DNA from: Aquila chrysaetos chrysaetos
Taxonomy: Eukaryota; Chordata; Aves; Accipitriformes; Accipitridae
Assembly (NCBI RefSeq): GCF_900496995.4
Contig: NC_044004.1
Location: 53,722,224-53,786,223 of the forward strand
DNA: 64,000 nucleotides
Direction: 5' to 3'
Of this stretch, positions 47,471 to 59,620 are shown piece after piece. The notes beneath the pieces were generated by a model. That model had not been told where the DNA came from. It was given only the letters and a program-made list of their open reading frames with translations, and did no database searches. The stretch's first letter is position 1; the number at the start of each line of letters is the position of its first letter. A program made the position numbers and the translations under genes.

Positions 47471-48054
47471 TGTCCTGGTTTCAGCTGGGATAGAGTTAAT
47501 TTTCTTTCTAGTAGCTGATACAGTGTTATGTTTTGGACTTAGAATGAGAAGAATGTTGATAACACACTGATGTTTCCAGTTGTCGCTAAGCGGTGTTTAG
47601 ACTAAGTCAAGGATTTTTCAGCTTCTCATGCCCAGCCAGCGAGAAAGCTGGAGGGACACTAGAAGTTGGGAGGGGACACAGCCAGGGCAAAACTGGCCAA
47701 AGGGGTATTCCATACCATGTGACGTCATGCCCAGTATATAAACTGGGGGGAATTGGCCAGGGGGCATCGCTACTCAGGAGCTAACTGGGCACCAGTCGGT
47801 GGGTGGTGAGCAATTGCTTTGTGCATCGCTTGTTTTGTGTATTCCAACCCTTTTATTATTATTGTCATTTTATTATTGTTGTTATTATCATTATTAGTTT
47901 CTTCCTTTCTGTTCTACTAAACTGTTCTTATCTCAACCCATGAGTTTTACCTTTTTTTTTCCCCCCCGATTTTCTCCCCCATCCCACTGTGGGGGCAGGG
48001 AGTGAGTGAGTGGCTGCGTGGTGCTTAGTTACCGCCTAGGGTTAAGCCACGACA
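47471..48054 (+). mobile_element. Solo LTR of an avian endogenous retrovirus
   Basis: A 584-bp element begins TGTCCTGGTTTCAGCTGGGA and ends AAGCCACGACA, giving the TG...CA termini of retroviral LTRs. It is flanked by the perfect 5-bp duplication AAGCT, so both ends are exact. Five-base duplications fit ERVL-like or some class I elements; the family name is not certain. U3 carries a TGACGTCA palindrome and a TATATAAA box, followed by an ATT-rich U5-side tract (about 47,850-47,897) and a C8 run (47,961-47,968). No gag, pol or env remains, so the internal region was lost by LTR-LTR recombination. Intact ends and duplication suggest a fairly recent insertion compared with the LTR at 48,637. Confidence 0.88.
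47720..47742 (+). promoter_or_regulatory. LTR core promoter: CRE and TATA box
   Basis: A perfect cAMP-response element TGACGTCA at 47,720-47,727 lies eight bases before TATATAAA at 47,735-47,742. CREB/ATF site plus TATA is a common retroviral U3 layout. Transcription would start about 25-30 bases downstream, near 47,770, reading + strand. Confidence 0.7.
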
Positions 48055-48059
48055 AAGCT
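48055..48059. repeat. Target-site duplication, right copy
   Basis: AAGCT immediately after the LTR end, identical to 47,466-47,470. Confidence 0.85.
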
Positions 48060-48469
48060 TTTGAGATGAATTCCTTCCTCTCTTGTGGAATCCTAATTAG
48101 AAGCTGACAGCTCCACCAGAAGCTACCTAGAGGAGCTCCCCATGCTCTGGGCTTCTTGTTCAGTCTTTCCTGGCAGCAGACCAGCGAGACTTCCTGGGTC
48201 ACTTTGCAGTTCTCTGCCTTTTCATCTATTACACAATTCCTTTTGTAGAAGTAGCAAGTTTCTTCTTCTAAAGGCTGAATCTCTGCTTTCTCTTTCTCCT
48301 GTATGGAGGGTGTTTTCTGATGCTGAGCTGTGGAGCTGTGAGGACCTTTGTTTTCATTTCCAACCTGAACATCATCACAACTGGTTCATACACAATGCTT
48401 GACATTGCCCTTAGCATATATGCTGCTTTTTCCTCTCTGCTCTTTGTGCCTTCTTGCTCTTCCCTTGAT

Positions 48470-48560
48470 ATGCTGGTAGACAGCCATCACATGCCCTCTC
48501 AGCCTTTGTTTTGCTAAGGTATGTTAGCCAGGGCAGGCAAAGCTAGTGTCATTCTTCACA
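48470..48560 (-). mobile_element. Possible antisense CR1/L3-type LINE fragment
   Basis: AGCCATCACATGCCCTCTCAG, then CCTTTGTTTTGCTAAGG and GTTAGCCAGG, resembles the reverse strand of old CR1-type LINE coding sequence ('caatcat.tcccctctcagcctt', 'ttttgcta.gctaaacaagcc'). It sits in the 582 bp between the two LTRs. Short and degraded. Confidence 0.35.
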
Positions 48561-48636
48561 TGTGTTTTTACTTATTTGCTTCCCGGCAGATGTAGCTGCA
48601 GCAAGGCACCAAGGGGGAAGGTTTGTAGTGACATTT

Positions 48637-49216
48637 TGTTGTGTGCAAACCCCGGTGGGCAGCTCAGCCCCACGCAGCCACTCGCTCACTGCCCCGCAGC
48701 AGAGTGGGGGAGAGAACAGAAGGGCAAAAGTGAGAAAACATGGGTTGAGGTAAAGATGGTTTAACAGGTAAAGCAAAAGCTGCACAGGCAAGCAAGGAAT
48801 TCATTCACTACTTCCCATCAGCAGGCAGGTGTTCAGCCACCTCCATGGAAGCAGGGCTCCATCCTACCTAACAGATACTTGGGAAGACCAGCACCATAAC
48901 TGCGAACGTCTGCCCTTCCTTCTTCTTCCCTCAGCTTTTATTGCTGAGCATAAGGTCATATGGTCTGGAATATCCCTTTGGTCAGTTGGGGTCAGCTGTC
49001 CCGGCTGTGTCCCCTCCCAACTTCTTGTGCACCCCCAGCCTCCTCACTGGCAGGGCGTTGTGAGAAGCAGAAAAGACCTTGAAGCTGTGTAAGCACTGCT
49101 CAGCAATAGCTAAAACACCTCTGTGTTATCAACAATGTGTTCATCACAAATCCAAAACACAGAACCATACTAGCTGCTGTGAAGAAATTAACTCTATCCT
49201 AGCCAAAACCAGTACA
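48637..49216 (-). mobile_element. Second, more diverged solo LTR of the same family, inverted
   Basis: Read on the minus strand it begins TGTACTGGTTTTGGCTAGGA and ends GGTTTGCACACAACA. It shares with the first LTR the GATAGAGTTAATTT start, the AGAAGTTGGGAGGGGACACAGCC block, CTCAACCCATG, and the GAGTGGCTGCGTGG near the 3' end. The length, 580 bp, matches the first copy. The CRE is degraded (TGACCTTA) and the TATA region reads CAATAAAAGC. No perfect flanking duplication is visible (ACATTT left, TGTTTC right), so it is older or a different subfamily. It has no coding sequence. It converges on the first LTR, tail to tail. Confidence 0.8.
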
Positions 49217-51473
49217 TGTTTCATCATCAGTAGAGTAGGGAATGCAAGTTGGACAGCTGGTGGGCTAGTGTGGACAAGGGCAAGGAAATGCAAAATGAAG
49301 ATTTGATCTATTTTCAATGGCCGGTGTCCTCAGTCCAGAGCCAAATCAGAAGATTTCTGGTGTTACGTGCTTTCTTTTTTGCCTTCCCCCCCCCCCTCAA
49401 GGTTAATTGGTCTGTCTCGATGTGTGTCCACATTGTTGAAATTCCAGTGGTAGCAGCACGGGACTAGTGTTTCGTGGTGCGGCAGTGACCCCTGTCCATG
49501 GGGCTATATTGAGGCTTCCCAGCAGAGCATGTCCTGGTTTTACAGTACCTGCTTGTTTTCCCCCTGGTCAGCCTGATTCAGTATTCTCTGTCTCCTGTCA
49601 TAATCAAGAGCATGTCTTGGGGTCAGGAACACCTTTCCTTTTGCTGAGAGAAGGGGAGCTCCTAGGCTAGAAGTTACTGAGAACAAACCTATGGTGGCAA
49701 CTCTAAATAACGTAAAAACTTTTTCCTGTTAATTTAAGTTGCTTGCAGCTAGACAATCCATTTGTTTTCTCAGAAGTTCCAGGCTTCTAGATACCTGACT
49801 CGTCACACCATACATTTGCTTCCCATTGCAATTCTCAACTTTAGGGTCTAGCTTGTGAAGTGCACGGGCCCAGGTTCTCCACTGTGCCCAACCTCTGAGC
49901 ATAACTAAAGTGACTGTAGGGAAAAGATAGACTAATTAGAACGAAACTAAATGATATCATGGTGTCAAATTGTATTTGATAAACTCTGAATCCTTCCTGG
50001 TTATCTTACCAAAAAAAGTATTAAGATGTTATGGACTACTGTGATAACATTGGACATTTTGGGCAATGATGGTGGGGGATTCTCCCATGCTCTGCTTTGC
50101 CAACCTTTCCTTCCTGTGCTGCTGAAGCAGAGGGGATGCCCAGGTAGGCTTATTCCACTTGAAGAGTAGATGGGAGAGATGCGTGAGCAGAGGGAGGCAT
50201 GGATTAGTGAACAAAGGTTGATGGGATTAGTATTGTGTGTTTAGTAGTAGCTCGCAACTACTCAATGGTACTCTCAACTAGTAATTCTGGTATTGTGCAC
50301 ATTTAGTCAGGAAGACTGAGACGCCTGTCACAGAGAAGTGGGAGGTTGAAGAGGGACACAAAAGATGGCTTTAGTGGGAGGCTGAGATGTATTTTTTATG
50401 TTCCCACAATTTAAATGTTTGCTTTTTTGCCCCTTATAGCTCCTTAGATTATTTTTCACCACCTTTTATCACTTTTTCCTTTCTAGTGCATAATTTTGAA
50501 GATTAAATATTAAGATTCTGATATTTCCATTGTGAAGCATCTTCCACCCCACTTTCCTGTAGTGAAGTGTAGCACAAATGAATGCCAGTAACAGTGTCTG
50601 AATCCAGCCTTGATTCACCGTACCTGCTGTTACCCAAGTAAATGCATTATTCATAACTTACATGATACTTTCCTGAAAGCGGTATACTTGAAAGCAGTGT
50701 ATGTAATATAATGTGTCATTATTCCAGAGGTCTGAAAATGTCCTTTTATAATTCTCCTTAGTAGTACAGTTTATGTGATGTGGAAACTATTTTCTAACAC
50801 ATGTGCCTAAGCAGTGAGCCCTTTGTTAGATCCAATTAGAATTTCTCCCTTGATAGAGTGTGAGGCTCTAAAGCGGTGTTATGCTTGGCCGCGGACAAAA
50901 TTAATCCAGTCAGTTGGGACTCTGAACATCAACTTTCTGCAATCTCAAGGTATAGAACCACTGATATGTATGTTTATATTCAGCAAATCTAGCATTCGGT
51001 GCAAGCAGCAATAGCCAAGCCACTTGTCTAGCGTAGCGTGCGACGTGTCAGCGCATTTCAAAATTATTACGTGCATATGAGCTACTGTACAATAACACTT
51101 TCCCCCACAATGTGGTGTAGCTCCTCTCCTGGTGGTGAAGAGGGTTTCTCATTTGTCTTTTTTTGATTTTTGTTTTTCGAGAGTATGATGAACATGCTAT
51201 ATATGCTATGTTCATGAATATACTTAACAGGGTTTAAGAAAACCTTATGTATTTTCTGTTTCTTTTCCACTGTAAATTGTTAATTAAAAGAAGAACCCCA
51301 AACATTTTGTTGATTGCTAGGTATTTTGTTTGGTTTAGTAAGTGTTTATTATGGGGCTTATGTTATAAAGGATTGTTTGAGAAACTTGGCTTTAGGTTGT
51401 GTGTTAAGCACACTGATATCAGATGAAGTAAAATACTTTCAAGTATCACTGATTGTTTTTTCTCCCTGTGTAG
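49217..51473. other. Non-coding stretch, presumed intron
   Basis: A C11 run lies at 49,386-49,396. No gene or transposon recognised. Confidence 0.5.
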
Positions 51474-51529
51474 TGCCTATGCTAGAATCTGGGAATGGAG
51501 AATTAGTTGCTTTTGATGATTTGCCATAG
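51474..51529 (+). other. Possible terminal exon, weak
   Basis: The acceptor TTTTTTCTCCCTGTGTAG (ending at 51,473) is followed in phase 1 by 17 codons, PMLESGNGELVAFDDLP, and a TAG at 51,527-51,529. The acidic ending is protein-like, but no family or polyadenylation signal supports it. It would lie some 20 kb from candidate exon 2. Confidence 0.15.
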
Positions 51530-52592
51530 CGAGAGTGATGAACGTGACTTAAACCTACTCCAAATTTATTGGTTTTCCTGGGAGTTTGTACAAAGGCCAG
51601 AATTGTTTCGACAGGTCTTGGTCCACAGAAATCTCTGTGACCGTCAAAACGACTCATCGGCTTCCGCAAACATGGAAGTGCTTTTAAACTGAACCTTTGC
51701 TTTGCTGGCTAACTGTGCTCTTCAAGCATTGCAAATCCACATCCCTCCTTGGCTGGAAAAGGTGTGTCACCCTTGGCGTTCTCCTAGGCCTGACTCTCCT
51801 TGGTGTTCAGTGGCTTTTGCTGACTGGAGAGCCCCCGTTACCCTCTTGATACTTCAGACAGCTGTTGTGGATGAGGCCAGGTCCCGTCCTGTACTTGTCC
51901 TCCAGGTCTGCTTGTGCTGTTGTGGCATAAAAGAGCCTCAAGCGAGGTAGAAATGACCCTCTGAGGAGCAGTTCAGTGGAAAACTCTGGAGAGAGGTGAT
52001 GCAGCTTGGGAGATACGCTGAATAAAACGTTAGGAGTATGTGCTATGTCCCGGTGACTTTCAGCTGCAGAAGAAGGGTTTCCAAACTGGAGGGGTCAACA
52101 GCTACCTGAAGCTCTCACCAGGCATCATCTATGCATCAGATCAGCTTGGCTGGGATGCAGGGCTCCTGGCACCAGGGTAGGTTGCTCTCCGTTTCCAGTT
52201 CAGACCAGTATGGAGTTTGGTTACCACCAGCCAGTCCCCATATTAAAGCCAAGGTTTTTCAAAGATGCCCTTAGAAACAGCAAAAAGCAGACTCTCCTTT
52301 TTTTTTTCCCCACCATAAAATATGCTTTTGTAGTTACAGGGAGGAGTCAGAAACCTTGTTTCAATTTTTACATTGTTCTCTTCTGAATATGCACAAGTAG
52401 TAGAAACATTTCTTTTTCTGGGACTGTAGTACTGTTCTTACCCCACCTACCATGCTCCAAACTCCTTTGCTGTTTCCTTAAGGAGAGTGACTCCATGGTG
52501 GTTAACTCTTCCTCCTGGGCTGACAATGATGGGTCCTATGTCTTTGGGTTGAAAAGTGCTCAGTCTCATACTGCTTTTGTTCCAAAATCAGA

Positions 52593-52611
52593 GTGTGTGT
52601 GTGTGTGTGTG
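52593..52611. repeat. (GT)9 dinucleotide microsatellite
   Basis: Pure GT/CA array of 19 bases. Confidence 0.92.
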
Positions 52612-55600
52612 AATAACCCATCATCAAGTTGTTCCTATTTGCTTCTAGTAGCTCCCAGAAGGAGCCAGATAGTGTACACCACATATAGGGAGTATGACCC
52701 CTACTTTGAAGATAAGACTAAAAAAGTCCTAAGTACAGCATACTAATTGTGATATAAAATTTAGTGAAATGTGTATGGATAGGCATATATTTAAATTATC
52801 TGGATACCTACGATGGAACTGGATTCTTGACACGTTTCTTCATGTATGAACAGTTGCAGTTATATCTCAGATTTCCATTTTTTTAAAGTTAAGGGTGGTA
52901 TTAGCTTAAAAAAAATTGGACATAGTACATTTTAGTTAGCTATATGTAAGGTACAATTTGTTGTAATTATTAACTTTGCTTTAAGTGAGAATCTGAGGGC
53001 TAGCAAATCTTCAGTTAGCTGTGCAGTTATAGAGTGAAGCAACTAAATTGTATTCTGGATGCATTTTGCATTGATCCAGTGGAATTAAAGCTGAAGGACA
53101 AGTTTTAGATTGCCCTGAAAAAAGTAATCAGCAGATGACTAAAAGATTTACTCAGTTATTAATAAATGCTCCTGAATGCAACTTGTATATGCATGTTGGA
53201 AGTGTGTAACTGATCAAGCAGATGCTAATTTATGTATCATCAGTTCTGCCATTTTGTGCATAAATTTTGATACCACCTTGCTGAAGAAGAATTCATTTTC
53301 ACAGTGTCACTGAAAATATGCCCCTTCGAATTTCATAAAGACGCCTTTATGGTAACTTTTTTCTTCAAGAGAATATAAGATTATTTATTTTACTGTCAGC
53401 TAAACTACACATTTTTGTATACCTTAAAGTATACAAAATCTTGCACTCCATTATTCGAGTGTATATAAGTTAAACAAAACACTTTATGCAAGACTCAAGT
53501 ATTAATTTTTATGAAGCTAAATTCTAGTATTATGCCAAAGTGAGTGGAAAAGTTGCCAAGGCTCTATCTGTTCCTAACTAGAAATGTTTATGGTTCTTAG
53601 GAATGGAGGTAAAGTGGTATGAACCTTACTGAAGAATAATGTCATAATAATTCTTATTTAAAAAAAACCACCAAACAACCTGTTATAACCTTCTAGCTTA
53701 TTCCTGTAAAACATCTGTTCATAAATTACAGTGTTATCATGAGAATAATTTTATCAGCTTATGATTTTTCTGTACTGCATTTATATTTCCCATTTGGAAA
53801 AGGGTGACCTGCTGTCTTGATTGTTGTCTTGTCACGTTCAGCTGTCTTGCTGCAAATTGTTAACCTGTTTTGCTAAATGATGAGCTACATTTTTAGAATC
53901 TGGTTTTTACCTTGTTCTCAAGCTGTGTTGGTCTCTCGATTCTCTTTCTTCATTCATAGCTCTGCCAAGCCTCATCAGTTCCACATACAGTAATGGTTAG
54001 CTTGCTTGCAGGCTTGCCACAAGTATACAGCTTGTTCACTGCATCACTCATCCCTTTCCTCCCTTGTGCATAGCATCACCTTCTGAAGCAAAACTACATC
54101 TGTAAACCCAGTTACGATAAACTTTTTGGATTATTGTAACAAGATTGAGAAATCCATCTACCTGAAGGCTAGTGGCTGGGTTATTACATAGGTAGGGTGA
54201 CTCTTTGAATATAAACCACTCAATTGTTGGAAAACCTTTTGCATTTGACTTCCTTTGATTTTTAAATGATGTTTTATTTATGTAGCGCAATTCATTTAAA
54301 CATGAGCGTATAAGGCAGAGTGTGAACAGTGGAGGAATTGTTTAGGCAAGATTGTATGAGCAATAAAGCCTAAGCATGAACTACTTAGTTCTTCCTGACC
54401 AAGAATAATCTGTGGTTTGGTCCTACTGCTATTTATTCATTCAGTCAATAACAGAATGGTTATGACTGACAAACCACTGGAGTGCCTGACAAAGTGAATC
54501 CAGTCTTATTGGTAAGTATTTGTCAGTTTAAGTACCAGTTCTTCCTCCAGGCTGTGGTACTAGGCAGGAGTCCTACAGCTTTTTCCAGTTGCTTTGGGAA
54601 TTAACTTTAAGGTTAAAAATACTCCGTCCAGCCTGCATAGGTGCTTCCTACCTTTCTGTGGCACTTGCTTCTAGCTCAGCATTTGTGAGTGACTCCAAAA
54701 TTGGTGAGACTGCAAATGGTTCAAGGATGGAACTGGCCTGCCGATTTGTAATGGTACAGACTTCAGAGGAAGAACAAATAGTTTTTAAAAAGTGAACATT
54801 ACTTCGCAACTATTACTTTTGCCATCAGTTTATGCTCATTTCCCTGTCTTAGGTAAAGCAGCAGAAATGCTTTTGAGCCTTCTGAAACCACTGAGGTCTA
54901 AATTTGTGGTAGATCCACACAGTAATGTGGCTGACTAAAATACATAATAAGCATTTTCATGTATGGAGTGTAATTTTTGTTTTCAGTCAAATTAGAGAGG
55001 CAGTAAGTACAGGGGAGTGCTATGTAAATTTTTTGCAGTGTTTTTGACAGCATTTTCTTAGACAAATAAAAAGCAGATTTTGCTTACCATTTGTTATGAT
55101 TTGTCTTTGGTTTTTAATCAGGCTCATAAGTCCAAGGGCTAAAAGATTTATAGGATCAGAGCTTTTAACTTTGCAGCGGCAAAGAAGGGGAAATCAGTCT
55201 CCAGCATGTTAAATTTGTACATTTTAGTTTCTGTTTTGTTGAATTGCTTGATGTTTGATGACATTTTGGGGGAATTGTATTATATGGTGCATGTTTATGT
55301 CAGTGTGCTTAGGAGAGAAAAAGGGGAGGCGTGCACTTTTTGGGAAGGGAGCTATAACACAGTTCTTTGGGCATCTTCTGCATAGTGTTGCACTGAAAGA
55401 AGCCTTGTGCAAGCACAAGAGCATAAGCACCTCTTTTTGGTAGACCTGTAGCATTGCCCAGGGGAAGATTATGTTTCACATGAACCTTTCACTGTATTTG
55501 CATCCACAGTGCACTTGACTCATTGTGTTGGATCTTACTTCTGATAACGGTGAGGTGGTGGAGGTCTTGGCAACAGACCTCTTGAGAAAAAGGACCTGTG

Positions 55601-57558
55601 TCCAAGAGGAGGGATAAGGAGACATGAAATAAGAGTGTTCAAACTGGTCTGTTTGGTACCTATGGAAATACCTAGGGTACAGGAATGGGTGGAATTCCCC
55701 TCAAGTAGTATATAAATTCACAGGTCAGTTACCACCACATACTTACCTTTTTCCTGAGTCTTCATGGAAAAAGCAAACACAGACTGGGAAAGTTAACAAG
55801 AAACCATTTGAAGGCCTCATTCTTCCAAAGCAGAAGGGAAGAAAGAACACTTTTTTGCTTTTTCACATTGATTTCCTTCGTGTTTCATGTTCAGGAAAGG
55901 GTGCATTCCACCACATCTGCTTCAGCCCTGGTTGAGAATTAGCCTTAAATTTTCCACTCCTGGACATGTATTTTCCCCTCAGTGTACAGTATTTAGCTGC
56001 ATGCCATAACCTAAGAGCCCAGCCCAACTCTGTTCAGGCAAGTTGTTGTATTGATGTAGTATTGAGCATCAAGCATCAATTTACCAGTGCCATAGCTCTC
56101 CAGTAACCCCTCTCTGCTGAACCATTGGCTGTTGTCAGATACATTTGTAGTGCCTACAATAAGATGCTTAAGGACTTTTCAGCTGAAGTCAGTTAAATGA
56201 GTGGAATAGGGATCTTGCACACATCCATGACAGGACAGAACTTGGCAATCTTTGAAGTTGTAACTTTTCTGGTTTTTTTATTCCCTCTTTTCACATTTTG
56301 GGTTTGCTTGAATGCTTCCTTTTGAAAACTAAATCTTATGGTTCCCTTCTCCCCCCCCTTCTCCTTTGTTTCAACTCTCATGTTCTGTATTTTCTTTTGC
56401 CTTTATCTTGTTCATCCACTGACCATGTGTCCTTCCTAAAGCAGATTATTCTCAGTGCTGTCTCATTTCTCTCCTGATGTTTGTTAGATGGATATAAAGC
56501 TATTAGCAACTTCAAATATGGAAGCACTTTCTCCCGCTTCAAGCTTTTATATATAATCTCAGAAGAGTTTTTTTGTTTTATAACAGTAGACCTTAGAGAG
56601 TTTAAAAAAAAAAAAAGTCCAATAAAACAGATCAAAGAGACAACATTTATGAGAACTATATATTGAAAGAGGCTTTTGAAATCTATTGTTTAAATTACTT
56701 TTCCTTTTGGGGCAACTGCAAAAGTACTTAATAAGCTGGTTTCGAACAAGAGCTGGAAGGAAGTAAAAGAATTACAAGTATTTTCTTACTTTCCATTTGT
56801 TATGAAGAACAGTTAGTTGCTCTGCCAAGTCTGCTTTCAGTTCTGTTTAGTCCGAATAGGAGCCCAAGAAATTTTCTATTGAAAGGAAAATTGTCTGTGT
56901 AAATATAAAAAATTATTTACATCTTGCATATTTATGTAAAGGAATGTTCTACACATCCTAGCTTTATAAAACTTCAGTGTTACTAAAAGTATCCCTAGTG
57001 CAGCTCAAGGCTGTGCTTAAAGCTATGCCAGTGTTTTTGAGGACTGTAAATGGGGAGTGTTTAGGAGAAGAAAACAGGGACACATTGGATTAGTAGTCTG
57101 CTATAGTTTTGAAGAGAAAGAAATGTTTGAGGAACTTCCAAAAATGAACAGCAGGGTAAAACCAGCCAGGATTGTCTTGATTAAAACAGGTTGAGGTGTG
57201 TTGGACTAGTGAATATGTTAAAGTCGGTAAGAAGGCTTTTCACTATCTGCTTATTCAAGGGATGTGGTCTCGGTCTTGTGGTACAGGCGGGTGTTATGGA
57301 GCGTCCTTGTGGAGGGTAAATGCGCCCTTGCCCTGACTTATGGACCACAGCTGTCCCAGCTGGGCCAAGTGAGGAGTGCCAGGAGAGCGTTGAAATGAGA
57401 CCAAGGGTTTGTTCTCATGTGTGACCTCAACCCCACGTTGACATAAGCCAAAATTGACCGCAGAGGGATTGTTCAGTGCTTGTGGAGGTTGGCCTGTCTT
57501 CTTCAGAAGTGCCCAAATTTCGCTTCAGAGACCCAGTTTGAACAATCCAACTTGGTTT

Positions 57559-57654
57559 TATGTGTGTGTTTGGGTTTGGTGTTTTTTTGGTTTGGTTTGG
57601 GTTTTTTGTTTGGTTTTTGTTGTTGTTTTTTTTTGTTTGTTTTTTTTTTTTTTT
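57559..57654. repeat. G/T-only low-complexity tract ending in T15
   Basis: Nearly 100 bases composed almost only of G and T: a short GT run, then TTTGG, GGTTT and GTT units, then TTTTTTTTGTTTGT and T15 at 57,640-57,654. Produces spurious Phe/Val-rich and Lys/Asn-rich frames. Confidence 0.88.
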
Positions 57655-58349
57655 AATTAAAGGGTTTCTTGAGACCAAATAGTCTGGTTGTATCTTCCTG
57701 TCTGATAAGAGAAATCATTCAGCTTGCACCACAGGCAGACAAATTTGAGTCGTCTTTTGTACAGAAAGAGGGGTAGGAACGCTTTTATTCTTGTTTGTTT
57801 AGTTCAGCTTGGTTATTCAATGGGACCTAACAGAACTGAATATTGGATTCCAGTCAAAAGATTTTAAGAATTGTATGTCTGAATTCCTTTGGAATTCTTA
57901 ATATTTGGGTGTCTGGGATTTAGATTCTGGCTTTCATACTTTGTTCATTTCAGTGGGATTAAACTTCCCTGTAAGGTGGAATGTAAGCTCTTTGCAGATT
58001 TGCATGTAATCAGGTAGGAATGGTATAGTTAAAATACCAAATTCAGCAAACAGGAAACTTGTATCAACAGTCAGGTTCCTAGTCTGAGCAACCAGTTGTG
58101 GAAGTTCTTGTGCAGCAAGCCAAGTTTTTCTGGTGTCTTTTGTCTTTCAACACTTATAAAGAGAAGTCATTCTCCCACCATTTGTTTTTTGCTGGGCTAG
58201 TTTTGGTCAATATTTTTTTTTTGTCTCCTTCTTTGAGAGAGGTTCTCCACTCCTGTAACATCCTGGAAGTCCTCCTCTGCCGCTGGTTTGTATTCAGTGT
58301 TCTGGAGTGTAAATGGCCAGATTTCACGTGCTGTTGCTGAAGCACACCG

Positions 58350-59620
58350 GCACTAATGCTTTCCTATCTCTGTTGGACACATGACTTCTCATACATTTTC
58401 AGATCATATTTGCCTTTGAGGTGTCTGCATTGTGTTGGCAGGTCACAGTCAATGTGTTGTCAATGAGTATTGTCAACAAGGTATTCTCCCTCCTTGAACT
58501 TCTCCGGTTGATAAATAGCTTCATTTTCTGGTGCTTCCATGCACATAGCCTTCCATTTTATGCTATAGGATGTCATGCTCAGGTATCTCGAAGTTACCCA
58601 TTAAATTCTGTGTGATATTCTATATGGTCCTTCTATGTGTTGGTCGTGTATCCTAACTTTGTGTTAAAAGCTGTTTTTAAGAAGGTACTGTTGTGTTTGT
58701 TTTTTTTTTTTTCCTTGCTAAGTTAATTGGTAAAAGTACTAAATAAAATTACTTTCTGAACAAATGTTTGTGGAAGTACACTAATAATCTCCACATGGTG
58801 CATGCTTTCCCTTTATAAAACTCCATAAGCTAGTCAGTTTGTTCATACTGCTAATACCTACTTCAAGTTTCCCCTCTGTTCCTGAGTTCACTAAAGAATT
58901 CTTTGTATGTCATGCTATCTTAGGCTTTCTTGAAGGCCAGATAAATGATGTCTACTAGAGATGCTCACATTTAAAAATAAAACAAAACACAAGGTAGTCT
59001 GACATTGCTTATTTTTTTTGGAAATGCAGCTAGAAGTTTATTCCTTTGTTTACTCGTCAACATTTTTTTTTTTTTTCTCCCCTCCAAGTAATTGTCCTAA
59101 AGCCTTGCATTCTGCTGGGATCAGAATAACTGGACTTCCTTTGCCCAGATTCCATTTTTGCTTTCTCAAGTTATGGGTATTATATTTGCTATTTTCCAAT
59201 CAGATGGCACCACCCTCAACATTGGAGACCTATTAAAATATTTTCTTTAACACCTCCTGCTTCATGTGCCAGTGTTTCCAGAGCTCTGGGATGTAAATTA
59301 TCTAGTCCTAACTTGAGTTTATTAAATTCTATTGAATTTTGCTGTCACATTGGCTGTGTTTATTTTCACGTCCACTAACTAATCGCAAAGAAGAAAATAT
59401 AACTTTTTTCTTTATAAGTTCCTAAATTAAAAACACATATTTGGTAATGCACATTCTCCAAAAATCTTGGAAACAGCCTGGTAAACATTCTTTAAAACTG
59501 CTTGTATAATTCACTGGCCTATGAATATTACCCAAGAAGCCATAAAAAGCAGAAGCCAATTGACAGTAAAAGTAATGTACATTTCCCAGAAATTTAAAAT
59601 TGTGGGGTGAAGAGCCATTT
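58350..59620 (-). mobile_element. Antisense remnant of an old CR1/L3-type LINE
   Basis: Several + strand blocks match, in order, the reverse complement of CR1/L3-family reverse-transcriptase coding sequence as I remember it. They include GGCTTTCTTGAAGGCCAGAT then AAATGATGTCTAC (58,923-58,955), then GGGTATTATATTTGC and ATTTTCCAATCAGATGG (about 59,175-59,210), AGCTCTGGGATGTAAATTA and CTAGTCC (about 59,282-59,308), and ATTCACTGGCCTATGAATATTACCCAAGAAGC split over 59,510-59,541. All frames are broken, so the element is long dead. The outer limits are approximate. The best-supported part is 58,880-59,350. Confidence 0.5.

Larger units (their letters stand above)
51530..58349. other. Long non-coding stretch
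   Basis: Contains (GT)9 at 52,593-52,611, A13 at 56,604-56,616 and the G/T-rich tract at 57,559-57,654. The AT-rich part at 52.74-53.56 kb is free of simple repeats. No gene recognised. Confidence 0.45.
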
